Shown piece after piece: positions 25,506 through 34,238 of a stretch of 64,000 bases of DNA (positions within the stretch are counted from its first letter, which is position 1; each line of letters opens with the position of its first letter). This DNA comes from JBEIHX01 sp040381075 (GTDB lineage Bacteria > Pseudomonadota > Alphaproteobacteria > Caulobacterales > Aquidulcibacteraceae): positions 1-64,000 of the forward strand of contig JBEIHX010000022.1 in assembly GCA_040381075.1 (NCBI GenBank). Reading direction: 5' to 3'. The notes under the pieces are model-generated. The model searched no databases. It had not been told where the DNA came from and worked only from the letters and a program-made list of their open reading frames with translations. Made by a program: the position numbers and the translations under genes.

Positions 25506-28500
25506 ATGCGCAAACCCGTTCCCCCCCCAGACGAACAAACCGCCGGTGCAGGCGATTCGCCGCCGACACGGGTCAGAGCGCCGCCGGGCGGCATGCGGCG
25601 ATCTGTCCCCGCTCTTGGGTATTGGGCGGGCGGCTTCGCCGCAGCGGCAGGCGCGATTTGGTTAATGCGCGCACCCGCGGCGGAACTAATTGCCGAGACC
25701 ATCCTTGCCCTGCGCGGTGCGGAGGCCGACCTGCGGATCGAGCGCATCGATTTTGGCCGCATTGAACTCGCCGGCCTGCGGATCGGCCCGGCGGCGTCGC
25801 CGAGCCTGACCACCGGAGCGCTTGCCGCCCGTCTGGAGTGGCGCTCGCCCTGGTCGCTCGGCATTGAGGACATCATGGTGTCGGACCCTCGCCTGCGGGT
25901 CCGATTCGACCAGGGCGCGGTGGACTGGGGCGCCCTGGGGCCGCTTGTCGGGGAGCAGCCTGGCGCAGGGGCGGATCATGCAGCCGCCGCGTTCCTTGGC
26001 GCCGCACGCGTCCGGGGCGGCATCTTTGAAGTTGATACCGCGGCAGGCGTGCTGACGGGGCGTTTCAGCGCCAACCGCGCCGGTCGCGGGGAGGACTGGC
26101 GCCTTTCGGCGCGCGCCAATCCAGTCCGGCTCATCACAAGCGACCTGAACTTCGCGCTCAGCGACGCCGCGCTGGAGGCAAGACTGGGCCGCACCGGGCC
26201 AGCCGGGAGCCTGCAGATGACTGCGCCGGCTTTCAGCGCACACGGCCTCGAGCTTGGCGATGCACGCGCGACGGTGGTGCTGACCCAACAGGCGGACGGG
26301 AACTCCCGGCTGCAGGCAGTCTTTTCGGCGAAGCGCGTGCGGTCGGGCGAGGCCCTCGCCGAGGATGTGACCGGCCAGGCGAACGCGACGCTGCCGCACC
26401 ACAACTTCGCGGAGCTGCGCGACACGCCGGGCGAAGTGCGCCTGACGGCTGAGGCCGTGCGGGCCAGTCTTGGACAGGCGACAGGCAAGGCGATGAAGTT
26501 CAGAGCCTTGCTGACGCGCATCAGCGAGGGCGACACTCTCGATCTTGGCCTGAACCTTGAGGACGTGCGGCTTGGAAGCCTGCGGACCCAGGCGGCCGCT
26601 GCGACCGCCCGATTTGAGGGCGCCACAGGACTCTTCTCAGATCGTCCTCAGAGGGGCGGCGCCACCGGGGCGCTATCCCTCTCGCAGGTCTCACTGGATG
26701 CAGCAGCGCGGGACCTGCTCGCACGCACGCTTGGCGGGGACGCTGCGCCGGAGCCTTTCGGGCCCCTTCTCGCCGACCTCGGGGGGCCGATTGTGGCGGC
26801 GGCGGAGAACTTCTCGCTCACCCTGCCTGTCGCGGCAGAACTCCATGGCGGCGGAGGGTCTGTGCGACTGTCAGGCCCCATGCGCCTGCTTGCGGCGAAT
26901 GGGGTCACGGCGACCTGGAGCCGCGCAAGCCCCAGCCAACCGGACCTTGCCGTGCGCCTGCGGCCTTTTCTGATCTCCGGTGGGGGCAGACTCCTGTTTG
27001 CACGCCATGGCGCTGAACTTGGGCGGGCGGAGGTGCGCAGCCTGCGCGTTGAAAATGACGTGTTGCGCGCGGAAGCCGACGCTTCATTGACCCAGCCGCG
27101 GCGCGGTGCTGCACACGGCGCGGTGCGCCTGGAGGGACTGCAGCTGGCGCTCGGCCCTGATGGCCGGGGCAGCGCCGCCTTCCGGCTTCACGCCACGGGC
27201 GATGGGCCGATGGCCGGGGGACGCGTGACCAACGCACGGTTTGCGATGAGGGCGACTGCATCCTGGTCGCGCGCGGGTCTCGAGCTGCGCGCTTCACAGG
27301 CCCCGTGCCTGCGCCTCGCCTGGACCAGTCTGGTCGTCGGGCAAACCCGCTTTGGTCCACTGGCGGGCGGGCTTTGCCCGCGCGATGCACAGGTTATCAG
27401 GCTCCACAAAGGCCGGCTGTCCGGCGCATGGCGCGGCGACGGCATGGATCTCGGCTTCACCACCGGCGACGGCCCTGATGCCGTCACCGGGCATGTCACG
27501 ACGGCCGGGATCAGCGTTCTGCTTGCGGGCTCGGCCCGGCGCCCCATCGCCGACATCGACCTCACCACGCCGGAGTTTCGCGTTGGGCCGGCCGGTGCGC
27601 CACCCGTGACGGCCGAGGCCCGGCGCGCAGGTTTGCGGCTCATGCTGGGCGATCCCGCTGGCTGGCGCCTGCAGATGGAGGCACAGGCAATTGCGGCGAG
27701 TCGACCAGGTTTCGGTCTGGTGCTTGACGACGGTCGCCTCTTGGCCGCGCTGCACCCGGTTCGGGGTGGGCTTGCAGCCGTGATCACGGATCTTCAGGCG
27801 CGGGTGGTCGACACTGCCGAGCCGGCCAATGTTGCGCCGCTGCGCGTGGCGGGCGATGGCGTTTTCGCCGACAACATCATAACTGCGGAAATGACTGCGT
27901 CGACGGATGCTGGCCTTCCGATCGGGACTGTTGCAGCCCGCCATGACTTTACCGTTGGCGGGGGCGGCCTCGCCTTTGCATCGCGGCCCTGGCGGTTTTC
28001 CCCGGGCGGCTTTGAACCGAAGTCGCTTGCGCCTGTTCTGCAGGGGCTTGTCGCGGATGTGTCCGGGGCGATGTCCGCCCGGGCGGATCTGACCTGGGGC
28101 GGCGGCGTCCTGCGCGGCGGCGCCCAGGTCGACTTCGATGGGCTGGATTTCGCATGGGCAGGCGGCCCGGCGGAGGGCATGCGCGGTTCGGTCGTGTTCA
28201 ATGATGTTTTCAAGCCTTCCACCCCGCCAGGCCAGCGTCTGACTTTCGACCGGATCAACCCCGGCGTCCCGCTTGAAAACGCGGACGTGACATTCCAGGT
28301 GGTCGACGCAGTCACGCTGCGCCTTGAGAGCGGCGCCGCCCCCTTCGCACTCGGCGCCTTGCGCCTCGAGCCCGCGGTGTGGCGCTTCGACCGGGAGCGG
28401 CAGGAGGTCGTGGTCGGCGTTGATGCTATCGATCTGGGCGCACTGATCCGCACGTTCAAGCTGGATGACATGGCCGGCGAGGGCCGGCTCATGGGCAGGT

Positions 28501-28967
28501 TGCCGCTGGAGATCACCGGCAGCCGCGTGCAGATCGTCGATGGCCGCATCGAGGCGTCAGAAGAGGGCGGCGTTTTCAGATATAACGGACCGCTCAATCG
28601 CGATCTGCCTGATCTTCCAGACCCGCGAGATCAGCTGAACAAGCTCGCCAGCGACCCCTCCTGGGTGACGATGAAGAGCCTGGAGGATTTCAGGTATGAC
28701 CAACTGTCACTGCGTGTATCAGGTGACTTGGCGGGCGACATCATCGCAACGGGTGCGTTTCGCGGACGCAATGCAAAGGTCTTGCAGGGCGCCGTGATCC
28801 GCTATGGAGTGAACGTTGAAGCGCCGCTGGGGCGATTGTTGTCCCAGGTTAAGCCGGGGCGCGGCATACTTGGTGTAACACTTCCCGAAGGCGCGCTCGA
28901 AGGAGCGATCCGACTTCAGAGCGAGGAGGCAAATCCGGTTGACGGGCCGCCCCCGCAGCCGAGATGA
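25506..28967 (+). CDS. ydbH: YdbH-family AsmA-like intermembrane transport protein
   Basis: Large (1153 residues) protein with one N-terminal membrane helix (about 37-56, LGYWAGGFAAAAGAIWLMRA) and a long, Gly/Ala/Leu-rich beta-repeating body, as in AsmA-like bridges that span the periplasm. The C-terminal section (FDRINPGVPLENADV, LEITGSRVQIVDGRIEASEEGGVFRY) matches the YdbH domain. In E. coli YdbH carries phospholipids between inner and outer membranes together with TamB and YhdP. The decisive context is that it is followed by a YnbE-like lipoprotein and a YdbL-like protein, the same three-gene order as in E. coli. The ATG at 25506 starts a Pro-rich cytosolic tail before the helix. Confidence 0.88.
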   Translation: MRKPVPPPDEQTAGAGDSPPTRVRAPPGGMRRSVPALGYWAGGFAAAAGAIWLMRAPAAELIAETILALRGAEADLRIERIDFGRIELAGLRIGPAASPSLTTGALAARLEWRSPWSLGIEDIMVSDPRLRVRFDQGAVDWGALGPLVGEQPGAGADHAAAAFLGAARVRGGIFEVDTAAGVLTGRFSANRAGRGEDWRLSARANPVRLITSDLNFALSDAALEARLGRTGPAGSLQMTAPAFSAHGLELGDARATVVLTQQADGNSRLQAVFSAKRVRSGEALAEDVTGQANATLPHHNFAELRDTPGEVRLTAEAVRASLGQATGKAMKFRALLTRISEGDTLDLGLNLEDVRLGSLRTQAAAATARFEGATGLFSDRPQRGGATGALSLSQVSLDAAARDLLARTLGGDAAPEPFGPLLADLGGPIVAAAENFSLTLPVAAELHGGGGSVRLSGPMRLLAANGVTATWSRASPSQPDLAVRLRPFLISGGGRLLFARHGAELGRAEVRSLRVENDVLRAEADASLTQPRRGAAHGAVRLEGLQLALGPDGRGSAAFRLHATGDGPMAGGRVTNARFAMRATASWSRAGLELRASQAPCLRLAWTSLVVGQTRFGPLAGGLCPRDAQVIRLHKGRLSGAWRGDGMDLGFTTGDGPDAVTGHVTTAGISVLLAGSARRPIADIDLTTPEFRVGPAGAPPVTAEARRAGLRLMLGDPAGWRLQMEAQAIAASRPGFGLVLDDGRLLAALHPVRGGLAAVITDLQARVVDTAEPANVAPLRVAGDGVFADNIITAEMTASTDAGLPIGTVAARHDFTVGGGGLAFASRPWRFSPGGFEPKSLAPVLQGLVADVSGAMSARADLTWGGGVLRGGAQVDFDGLDFAWAGGPAEGMRGSVVFNDVFKPSTPPGQRLTFDRINPGVPLENADVTFQVVDAVTLRLESGAAPFALGALRLEPAVWRFDRERQEVVVGVDAIDLGALIRTFKLDDMAGEGRLMGRLPLEITGSRVQIVDGRIEASEEGGVFRYNGPLNRDLPDLPDPRDQLNKLASDPSWVTMKSLEDFRYDQLSLRVSGDLAGDIIATGAFRGRNAKVLQGAVIRYGVNVEAPLGRLLSQVKPGRGILGVTLPEGALEGAIRLQSEEANPVDGPPPQPR

Positions 28968-29013
28968 TCCCCCGCCGGGCGCGCCTCGGGACCTGGCCGG
29001 TTGGAGAGCAGCA

Positions 29014-29202
29014 ATGAACGGACGCGTCTTCCTCATGATGCTGGCGGCGGCGCCCGCCGCCGGGTGCATTTCTACGACCGTGAAAATCACCCAGGACAAA
29101 CCGCTGGAAATCAACCTCAACGTGAAGATCGACCAGCAAGTGCGGGTCAAGCTCGATAAGGACGTCGAGCAGATGATCAAAGCCAATCCGGATATCTTCT
29201 GA
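29014..29202 (+). CDS. ynbE: YnbE-family lipoprotein
   Basis: A 62-residue outer-membrane lipoprotein with leader FLMMLAAAPAAGC (lipobox AAGC, Cys18), then TTVKITQDKPLEINLNVKI and VRVKLDKDVEQMI, the typical YnbE body. In E. coli YnbE binds the C-terminal end of YdbH, probably by beta-strand addition, completing the intermembrane bridge. The ATG at 29014 has GGAGAGCAGCA just upstream; a longer in-frame start at 28939 would spoil the leader. It lies 46 bases after ydbH and its stop overlaps a possible ATG of the next frame. Confidence 0.9.
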   Translation: MNGRVFLMMLAAAPAAGCISTTVKITQDKPLEINLNVKIDQQVRVKLDKDVEQMIKANPDIF

Positions 29203-29231
29203 TGTCAGTGACGACTGTAAGGAGGCGAGCC

Positions 29232-29588
29232 ATGCGCTTGCGGACAATCTTGGCAGGCTTCGCGGCCGCCGCGTTCGGTCTGGTTCTGGCGGCTGGTCCA
29301 GCCGAGGCCGTCTCTGATCCGCTGGTCAATGCGGCCATGGAACGCGGCCAGATCGGCGAGAGTGTGTCGGGCTATCTGGAGCAGACCCCCGGCAGCATCC
29401 TTGAGGCCGACGTGAAGCGCCGCATGGACGAGATCAACCTCAAGCGGCGCGCTTTCTACACCGAACTGGCGGTGGAGAAGGGCGAGACGGTCAACAACGT
29501 CGCCTTGGTGACCGCGGAAAAACTGATCACCGAGCTGCCGGAGGGGCAGATGTTCAAGGACGGATCGGGAACCTGGAGAAAAAAGTAG
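29232..29588 (+). CDS. ydbL: YdbL-family (DUF1318) periplasmic protein
   Basis: A 118-residue secreted protein with signal peptide RLRTILAGFAAAAFGLVLAAGPAEA and mature part ALVNAA/ERGQIGESVSGYLEQ, DEINLKRRAFYTELA, TAEKLITELPEGQ typical of DUF1318. In E. coli YdbL acts with YdbH-YnbE and is proposed to keep YnbE from multimerising. The start MRLRT at 29232 is preferred because AAGGAGG lies just upstream; an earlier ATG at 29202 overlaps the ynbE stop (TGATG). It is third in the ydbH-ynbE-ydbL operon. Confidence 0.9.
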   Translation: MRLRTILAGFAAAAFGLVLAAGPAEAVSDPLVNAAMERGQIGESVSGYLEQTPGSILEADVKRRMDEINLKRRAFYTELAVEKGETVNNVALVTAEKLITELPEGQMFKDGSGTWRKK

Positions 29589-29623
29589 CTGGCGCGCGCG
29601 TAAGACAGAATTGAGGCTCTTGC

Positions 29624-29860
29624 GTGCGCGCCGCAATGCTTTTGATCTTTGGCTTGGGCGGCCTGCTGGCCGCATCGCTCACCGTGGCAGCGATCGGCTG
29701 GACGTTTGGAGGCACGCTGAGCATCCACGGCTGGATAGCGCTGGCGCTCGGTGTCAGCGCGAGTTTTGGTCTCGGCGTCAGTTTGATGTCTCTCGCGTTC
29801 TTCTCCGCACGACGCGGTTTTGACGATCTGCACCGGCCAAACGATCAGTCTGATCTTTGA
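29624..29860 (+). CDS. Small two-helix membrane protein, hypothetical
   Basis: A 78-residue frame (GTG 29624, or ATG 29636) with two strongly hydrophobic segments (AMLLIFGLGGLLAASLTVAAIGW and WIALALGVSASFGLGVSLMSLAFF) and a charged C-terminus (RRGFDDLHRPNDQSDL). Composition and layout suggest a real inner-membrane protein. It lies 35 bases after ydbL on the same strand and may be the last gene of that operon. No family recognised. Confidence 0.6.
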   Translation: MRAAMLLIFGLGGLLAASLTVAAIGWTFGGTLSIHGWIALALGVSASFGLGVSLMSLAFFSARRGFDDLHRPNDQSDL

Positions 29861-30295
29861 TGAGGTCCGGCGGCCTGGCGATCGTGGGCGGCCAGGGCGC
29901 CATTGCACGCCGCATCGCCGCTCCGCCGCGAACATCGGATGCGCAGCGAGTCCGTACGATGTCAGATATCGCCCCGCCACGTTGAGGCTCTCAGACGCTC
30001 GCAAACCGTAAGGCGGCGACAACAGCCACTGGCTTGCGCGAAGGTGGTCCCGCAATCGTCCGGCAAGGACTGCCCTGCGAGGGACGGGCTCGACAAGAAA
30101 AAGGCGGCCTTTCGACCGCCTTCTTCCTTTCGGACCAGAGTCGGCTCCCGGGCGCGATCTACGCCCAGGAAGGCCGCAGGGCCGCACTTCGCGGCACGCG
30201 GCTTCTGGTTCTGGAAATCTTGAAGCCAGATCGTTCTGCTCCGGTGCGCCCGGCCGACAGGCCAGGCGCACCGGCTCAGTAAGGTACGTCCGAGC
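29861..30295. other. Convergent intergenic region before groEL 3' end
   Basis: About 435 bases with no supportable gene. It contains the bidirectional terminator at 30096-30130 and a second perfect 10-bp inverted repeat (30241-30250 with 30265-30274) close to the groEL stop that lacks a T-tract. Confidence 0.5.
30096..30130 (-). terminator. Bidirectional hairpin terminator, groEL / ydbL operon
   Basis: Seven-bp GC-rich stem (AAGGCGG 30101-30107 with CCGCCTT 30116-30122) and an eight-base loop. On the minus strand the stem is followed by TTTCTTG, a good T-tract about 170 bases after groEL. On the plus strand CTTCCTTTC follows, so it can also end the ydbH-ydbL transcript. Confidence 0.75.
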
Positions 30296-31933
30296 TTAGA
30301 AATCCATGTCGCCCATGCCGCCGCCGGGCATGCCAGCGGGCATGGCCCCCTTGTCGCGCTTGGGCGCTTCAGCAATCGCGGCTTCTGTCGTGATGATCAA
30401 CGCCGCGACCGAGGCTGCGTCCTGCAGAGCAGTGCGAACGACCTTGGCAGGGTCGATGATGCCTGCCTGGATCATGTCAACATACTCTTCAGTTTGCGCG
30501 TTGAAGCCCATTGCGCCCTTCGACTTGAGGATTTCCGCAACGACAACGGACCCATCAACGCCGGCATTGTCGGCGATTTGACGGATCGGGGCCTGCAGCG
30601 CCTTCTTCAGGAGCTCGATCCCTGCGTCTTCATCCTCGTTCGCACCCTTGGTCTTCAGGCCCTGAGACGCCTTGAGGAGGGCCACGCCGCCACCGGGGAC
30701 GATGCCTTCTTCAACCGCTGCGCGCGTGGCGTTGAGCGCGTCGTCAACGCGGTCCTTGCGCTCCTTCACTTCGACTTCCGTCGCGCCGCCGACCTTGATC
30801 ACCGCAACCCCGCCGGCCAGCTTGGCCAGACGTTCCTGCAGTTTCTCACGGTCGTAGTCCGAGGTGGTTTCCTCAATCTGCGCCTTGATCTGACCGATGC
30901 GGGCGTCGATGTCCTTTTTCTTGCCAGCGCCGTTGACGATCGTGGAGTCGTCCTTGGTGATCGACACCTTCTTGGCGCGACCAAGCATCGTGACATCGAC
31001 GTTCTCCAGCTTGATCCCGAGATCTTCGGAGACGACCTGACCGCCGGTCAGAATTGCGATGTCTTCAAGCATCGCCTTGCGGCGATCGCCGAAGCCCGGC
31101 GCCTTCACCGCGGCGACCTTGAGCCCGCCGCGCAGCTTGTTGACGACCAGGGTCGCCAGGGCTTCGCCTTCGACGTCCTCAGCGATGATGAGCAGCGGCT
31201 TGCCCGACTGAACCACCGCCTCAAGGATCGGCAGCATGGGCTGCAGCGACGACAACTTCTTCTCGTGGATGAGGATCAGCGGGTCCTCGAGATCCGCAAT
31301 CATCTTGTCGGCGTTGGTGATGAAATACGGGCTCAGGTACCCGCGGTCGAACTGCATGCCCTCGACCACATCGAGTTCGGTGTCGAGGCTCTTGGCTTCC
31401 TCAACAGTGATCACGCCCTCGTTGCCGACCTTCTCCATCGCCTTGGCGATCATCTCGCCGATCGCGACTTCTCCGTTTGCGGAGATGGTTCCGACCTGAG
31501 CGATCTCCGCTGAGTTGGCGACCTTCTTGGACTGACGCTTGAGGTCAGCAACCACATCAGCGACCGCCTTCTCGACGCCGCGCTTCAGGTCCATCGGGTT
31601 CATGCCCGCCGCGACCCGCTTCATGCCTTCCTGAACGATCGCTTGCGCGAGTACTGTCGCCGTCGTTGTGCCATCGCCCGCGACGTCGTTCGTCTTGGAT
31701 GCGACTTCGCGCAGGAGCTGGGCGCCCATATTCTCGAACTTGTCCTCAAGTTCGATTTCCTTCGCGACGGTGACCCCGTCCTTGGTCGTGCGGGGCGAAC
31801 CGAACGACTTTTCGATCACAACGTTGCGGCCCTTCGGACCGAGCGTCACTTTCACAGCGTCGGCGAGAATGTTGACGCCGCGCAGCATGCGCGCCCGGGC
31901 GTCAGACGAGAAATGAACGTGTTTCGCAGCCAT
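30296..31933 (-). CDS. groEL: Chaperonin GroEL (Hsp60)
   Basis: Forms the double-ring folding chamber with GroES. The 545-residue product carries all hallmarks: NVVIEKSFGSPRTTKDGVTVAKEIEL, the ATP-binding GDGTTTATVLAQAI, VEEGIVPGGGVAL, and the C-terminal Gly/Met-rich tail (PAGMPGGGMGDMDF). The start MAAKHVHF at 31933 is preceded by AAGGAGCCGCCACTC; the frame is open upstream but that part has no family similarity. It is second in the groES-groEL operon, after an unusually long 314-base spacer. Confidence 0.99.
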   Translation of the reverse strand: MAAKHVHFSSDARARMLRGVNILADAVKVTLGPKGRNVVIEKSFGSPRTTKDGVTVAKEIELEDKFENMGAQLLREVASKTNDVAGDGTTTATVLAQAIVQEGMKRVAAGMNPMDLKRGVEKAVADVVADLKRQSKKVANSAEIAQVGTISANGEVAIGEMIAKAMEKVGNEGVITVEEAKSLDTELDVVEGMQFDRGYLSPYFITNADKMIADLEDPLILIHEKKLSSLQPMLPILEAVVQSGKPLLIIAEDVEGEALATLVVNKLRGGLKVAAVKAPGFGDRRKAMLEDIAILTGGQVVSEDLGIKLENVDVTMLGRAKKVSITKDDSTIVNGAGKKKDIDARIGQIKAQIEETTSDYDREKLQERLAKLAGGVAVIKVGGATEVEVKERKDRVDDALNATRAAVEEGIVPGGGVALLKASQGLKTKGANEDEDAGIELLKKALQAPIRQIADNAGVDGSVVVAEILKSKGAMGFNAQTEEYVDMIQAGIIDPAKVVRTALQDAASVAALIITTEAAIAEAPKRDKGAMPAGMPGGGMGDMDF

Positions 31934-32247
31934 GAGTGGCGGCTCCTTCAGTTGGTTGGATGGTCTGTGGTTGGAAGACGGTTGATGCGAGCGAACCAAC
32001 AACTCCGGCGGAGGAACGCCAGGGTCCACGGTCCGGGGCGGCCTGCGTGCGCACAACCGCCTGCTTCGAAACGGCCAGGCCGGGCGCCCCGTGCGTGCAT
32101 GGCTGCACCCGGTCCGGACGTCGGAAGGCTGCATGCCTCGACGTTCACGGCCCTGTCGCTGTCACACGCACACCGTGAACTCCAGCGCTGTGCAGTTCGC
32201 ACGCCGACGGGTGCCCGGCGTTGCCGCCAAGGCGCCCGCACGCAGCC
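31934..32247 (-). other. Long groES-groEL spacer
   Basis: 314 bases separate the groES stop from the groEL start; this spacer is usually well under 100 bases. The frame upstream of groEL is open but shows no GroEL similarity. No hairpin terminator or clear internal promoter was found by eye; a Shine-Dalgarno (AAGGAG) stands next to the groEL ATG. Confidence 0.7.
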
Positions 32248-32562
32248 TCAAGCCGCCTTCTTGCCCTTGGTCTTGGTTTCGACGACGCCGAGAATGTCGC
32301 TCTCCTTCATGATCAGGAGCTCATCGCCGCCGATCTTCACTTCCGTGCCGGACCACTTGCCGAACAGGATGCGGTCGCCGACCTGCACATCCATCGGGAT
32401 GCGCTCGCCGTCCTCATCGCGCCCACCAGGGCCGACCGCGACGACTTCACCTTCCTGCGGCTTCTCCTTGGCGGTATCCGGGATAATGATCCCGCCCTTT
32501 GTCTTCTCTTCTTCGCTCACGCGCTTGACAAGCACGCGATCGCCCAGTGGACGAAAGGCCAT
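32248..32562 (-). CDS. groES: Co-chaperonin GroES (Hsp10)
   Basis: Heptameric lid of the GroEL chamber. The 104-residue product has FRPLGDRVLVKRV at the N-terminus, a mobile-loop segment (SEEEKTKGGIIIPDTAKEKP) and GDRILFGKWSGTEVKIGGDELLIMKESDILGVVE. The ATG at 32562 follows GTGAGGAGTAGCCAC; the frame upstream is open but unrelated. The protein ends with a short Lys/Ala tail. Transcription is predicted from a promoter and CIRCE operator about 125-190 bases upstream. Confidence 0.98.
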   Translation of the reverse strand: MAFRPLGDRVLVKRVSEEEKTKGGIIIPDTAKEKPQEGEVVAVGPGGRDEDGERIPMDVQVGDRILFGKWSGTEVKIGGDELLIMKESDILGVVETKTKGKKAA

Positions 32563-32685
32563 GTGGCTACTCCTCACTGAAATGGACTTCAGGATCGTCA
32601 CAAAGTTGACATTTGCGCTTCGCGTGGGACTTGAGGGCAAAACCTTCCAGCAAGCCACCACGCTGCACACGACGGTCACGCCAGG

Positions 32686-32712
32686 TTAGCACTCGCGCCC
32701 GCCGTCTGCTAG
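32686..32712 (-). promoter_or_regulatory. CIRCE operator (HrcA site) for groESL
   Basis: TTAGCACTC-N9-GTCTGCTAG on the plus strand. The left arm is a perfect CIRCE half-site; the right arm matches GAGTGCTAA at 6 of 9 positions; the nine-base spacer is exact. It lies directly after the predicted -10 box, where HrcA binding would block transcription. Confidence 0.8.
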
Positions 32713-32722
32713 CACGCTGGGG

Positions 32723-32751
32723 CATGTAGGAGGCGCCCGGCTTTCCGTCAA
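32723..32751 (-). promoter_or_regulatory. Predicted groESL promoter (sigma70/sigma32-like)
   Basis: Minus strand: -35 TTGACG (32751-32746, within CCTTGACG), a 17-base spacer and -10 TACATG (32728-32723, within CCTACAT). CTTGA followed by CCTAcAT also resembles the alphaproteobacterial heat-shock sigma-32 consensus. The predicted start point falls at the edge of CIRCE. Confidence 0.65.
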
Positions 32752-32917
32752 GGGCCTCCGGGAGAGCGTTGTCCTCGCGGACTGGACGCCGTCAGGGCGG
32801 GGCCTGCCGCTTTGGTCGGCGGCGGCCACAAGACGTCGGTTTCGACGCACTGTTGCGGGGGACTGACCTCATCGAACGGGGTTGGCGAGGACCGCCTCAG
32901 GCGCCCGGAACCGGCTG

Positions 32918-34159
32918 TCAGCGAATCCGCTCATGCCGGGCGGCGAACCAGGGCGCCATCCTGTCGATGGCTTCCTGGATCCGGGCCGGGGATTGCGCGA
33001 AGCTGAAACGGACGTAGTCACGCCCGTCGATCGGGTCAAAATCCACCCCAGGCGCCACAGCAACGCCGGTGTCGCGCAAAAGTTTTTCGCAAAACGCCAT
33101 GCTGTCGGAGGTGAGATGCCCGACATGGGCGTAGATGTAAAAGGCTCCGTCGGGCGGCGCCATGTGGCCAAGGCCAAGGGAGGGCAGCGCGGCCAGAAGA
33201 CGCGCGCGGTTGTCGGCATAGACGTCAAGATGGCCGTCCAGCTCAGCCGTACAGTCCATCGCGACCAGGCCGGCGTGCTGGCTGAGCGAGGGGGCGGTCA
33301 AAAAGAAGTTGCCCATAAAGGCGCGCGCCAGGTCCACACCATGCTGCGGAGCAACGAGCCAGCCAAGGCGCCAGCCGACCATGCTGTAATACTTCGAGAA
33401 GCTGTTGACGACGTAGGCGCCGGGCTCGAATTGCAGGATGGTGGAGGCGCGCCCGACATAGCTCAGCCCGTGATAAATCTCGTCGGAAATGATGGATATG
33501 CCCCGCTTGCGACAGACAGCGGCGATATCCCTAAGTTCGGGATCAGGGATGATGGCGCCCGTAGGGTTTGCAGGGCTCGCAAGAATGACTCCTGCCGGAG
33601 CTGGATCAAGAGCGCTGAGCGCAGCGGCCGTCAGCTGAAATCGCGTCTCCTCAGAACAGGCGATTTCGATCGGAAGCATGCCAAGGCCGCGCAGCGAATT
33701 GCGATAGGCCACATAGCCCGGCCGGGCAAGGGCCACCCTGTCGCCAGGACGGAAACTGGCCGCAAGCGCCATCACCAGGGCCGGCGATGCGCCACAGGTC
33801 AGGATGACCCGGTCAGGCGACACCTCGACCTGGTAGGCGTCGCGGTAGTGGCGGGCTATGCGTTGTTTGAGGGGAAGGCTCTCCCAGTAGCCGCCCGGGT
33901 CGCTGTCGAGCCGGCGGTGGGCTTCGGCGATGGCCGCCGCGGGCGCACCCGTGGAGGGCTGACCGAACTCCATATGGATGACCGACCGGCCCTCCGCCTC
34001 CAGCGCAGCAGCGAGGCCTGATATGGCGATGGCGCGAAAGGGTTCGATGGCGTGGGACACGGACAGGGCCAGACTGCGCGATATGGACGGGGTATCCGCC
34101 CTGACGCGCGGTAGATCACGAAGCGCCCCGCGTTTCAATCGGCGCGGGAGCAAGCCCAC
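32918..34159 (-). CDS. Class I/II pyridoxal-phosphate aminotransferase
   Basis: Fold-type I aminotransferase of the aspartate-aminotransferase superfamily, 413 residues from GTG 34159. Motifs: GxPSTGAP, the LTCGASPALVMA loop, SPANPTGAI (about 196-204), DEIYHGLSY, the PLP lysine in SFSKYYSMVGWRLGW, and C-terminal YVRFSFA with the carboxylate-binding Arg. The N-terminal 33 residues are not family-like, and a GTG at about 34060 (before SHAIEPFRAIAI) may be the true start. Substrate is unknown; related proteins are annotated as aspartate or aromatic aminotransferases. It is divergent from the flavin oxidoreductase. Confidence 0.9.
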   Translation of the reverse strand: MGLLPRRLKRGALRDLPRVRADTPSISRSLALSVSHAIEPFRAIAISGLAAALEAEGRSVIHMEFGQPSTGAPAAAIAEAHRRLDSDPGGYWESLPLKQRIARHYRDAYQVEVSPDRVILTCGASPALVMALAASFRPGDRVALARPGYVAYRNSLRGLGMLPIEIACSEETRFQLTAAALSALDPAPAGVILASPANPTGAIIPDPELRDIAAVCRKRGISIISDEIYHGLSYVGRASTILQFEPGAYVVNSFSKYYSMVGWRLGWLVAPQHGVDLARAFMGNFFLTAPSLSQHAGLVAMDCTAELDGHLDVYADNRARLLAALPSLGLGHMAPPDGAFYIYAHVGHLTSDSMAFCEKLLRDTGVAVAPGVDFDPIDGRDYVRFSFAQSPARIQEAIDRMAPWFAARHERIR

Positions 34160-34238
34160 CCGGCGCGAGCCGCGTTGACATCACAGCCACACCGGAGAAA
34201 GGTCGGCGGCGAAACGCAGCAACCCGTTGGGGCGAGGA

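Noticed and set aside
30494..31513. Long open frame (339 codons) opposite groEL
   Set aside because: Lies fully antisense to a certain gene; composition is a mirror of GroEL codon use and shows no domain.
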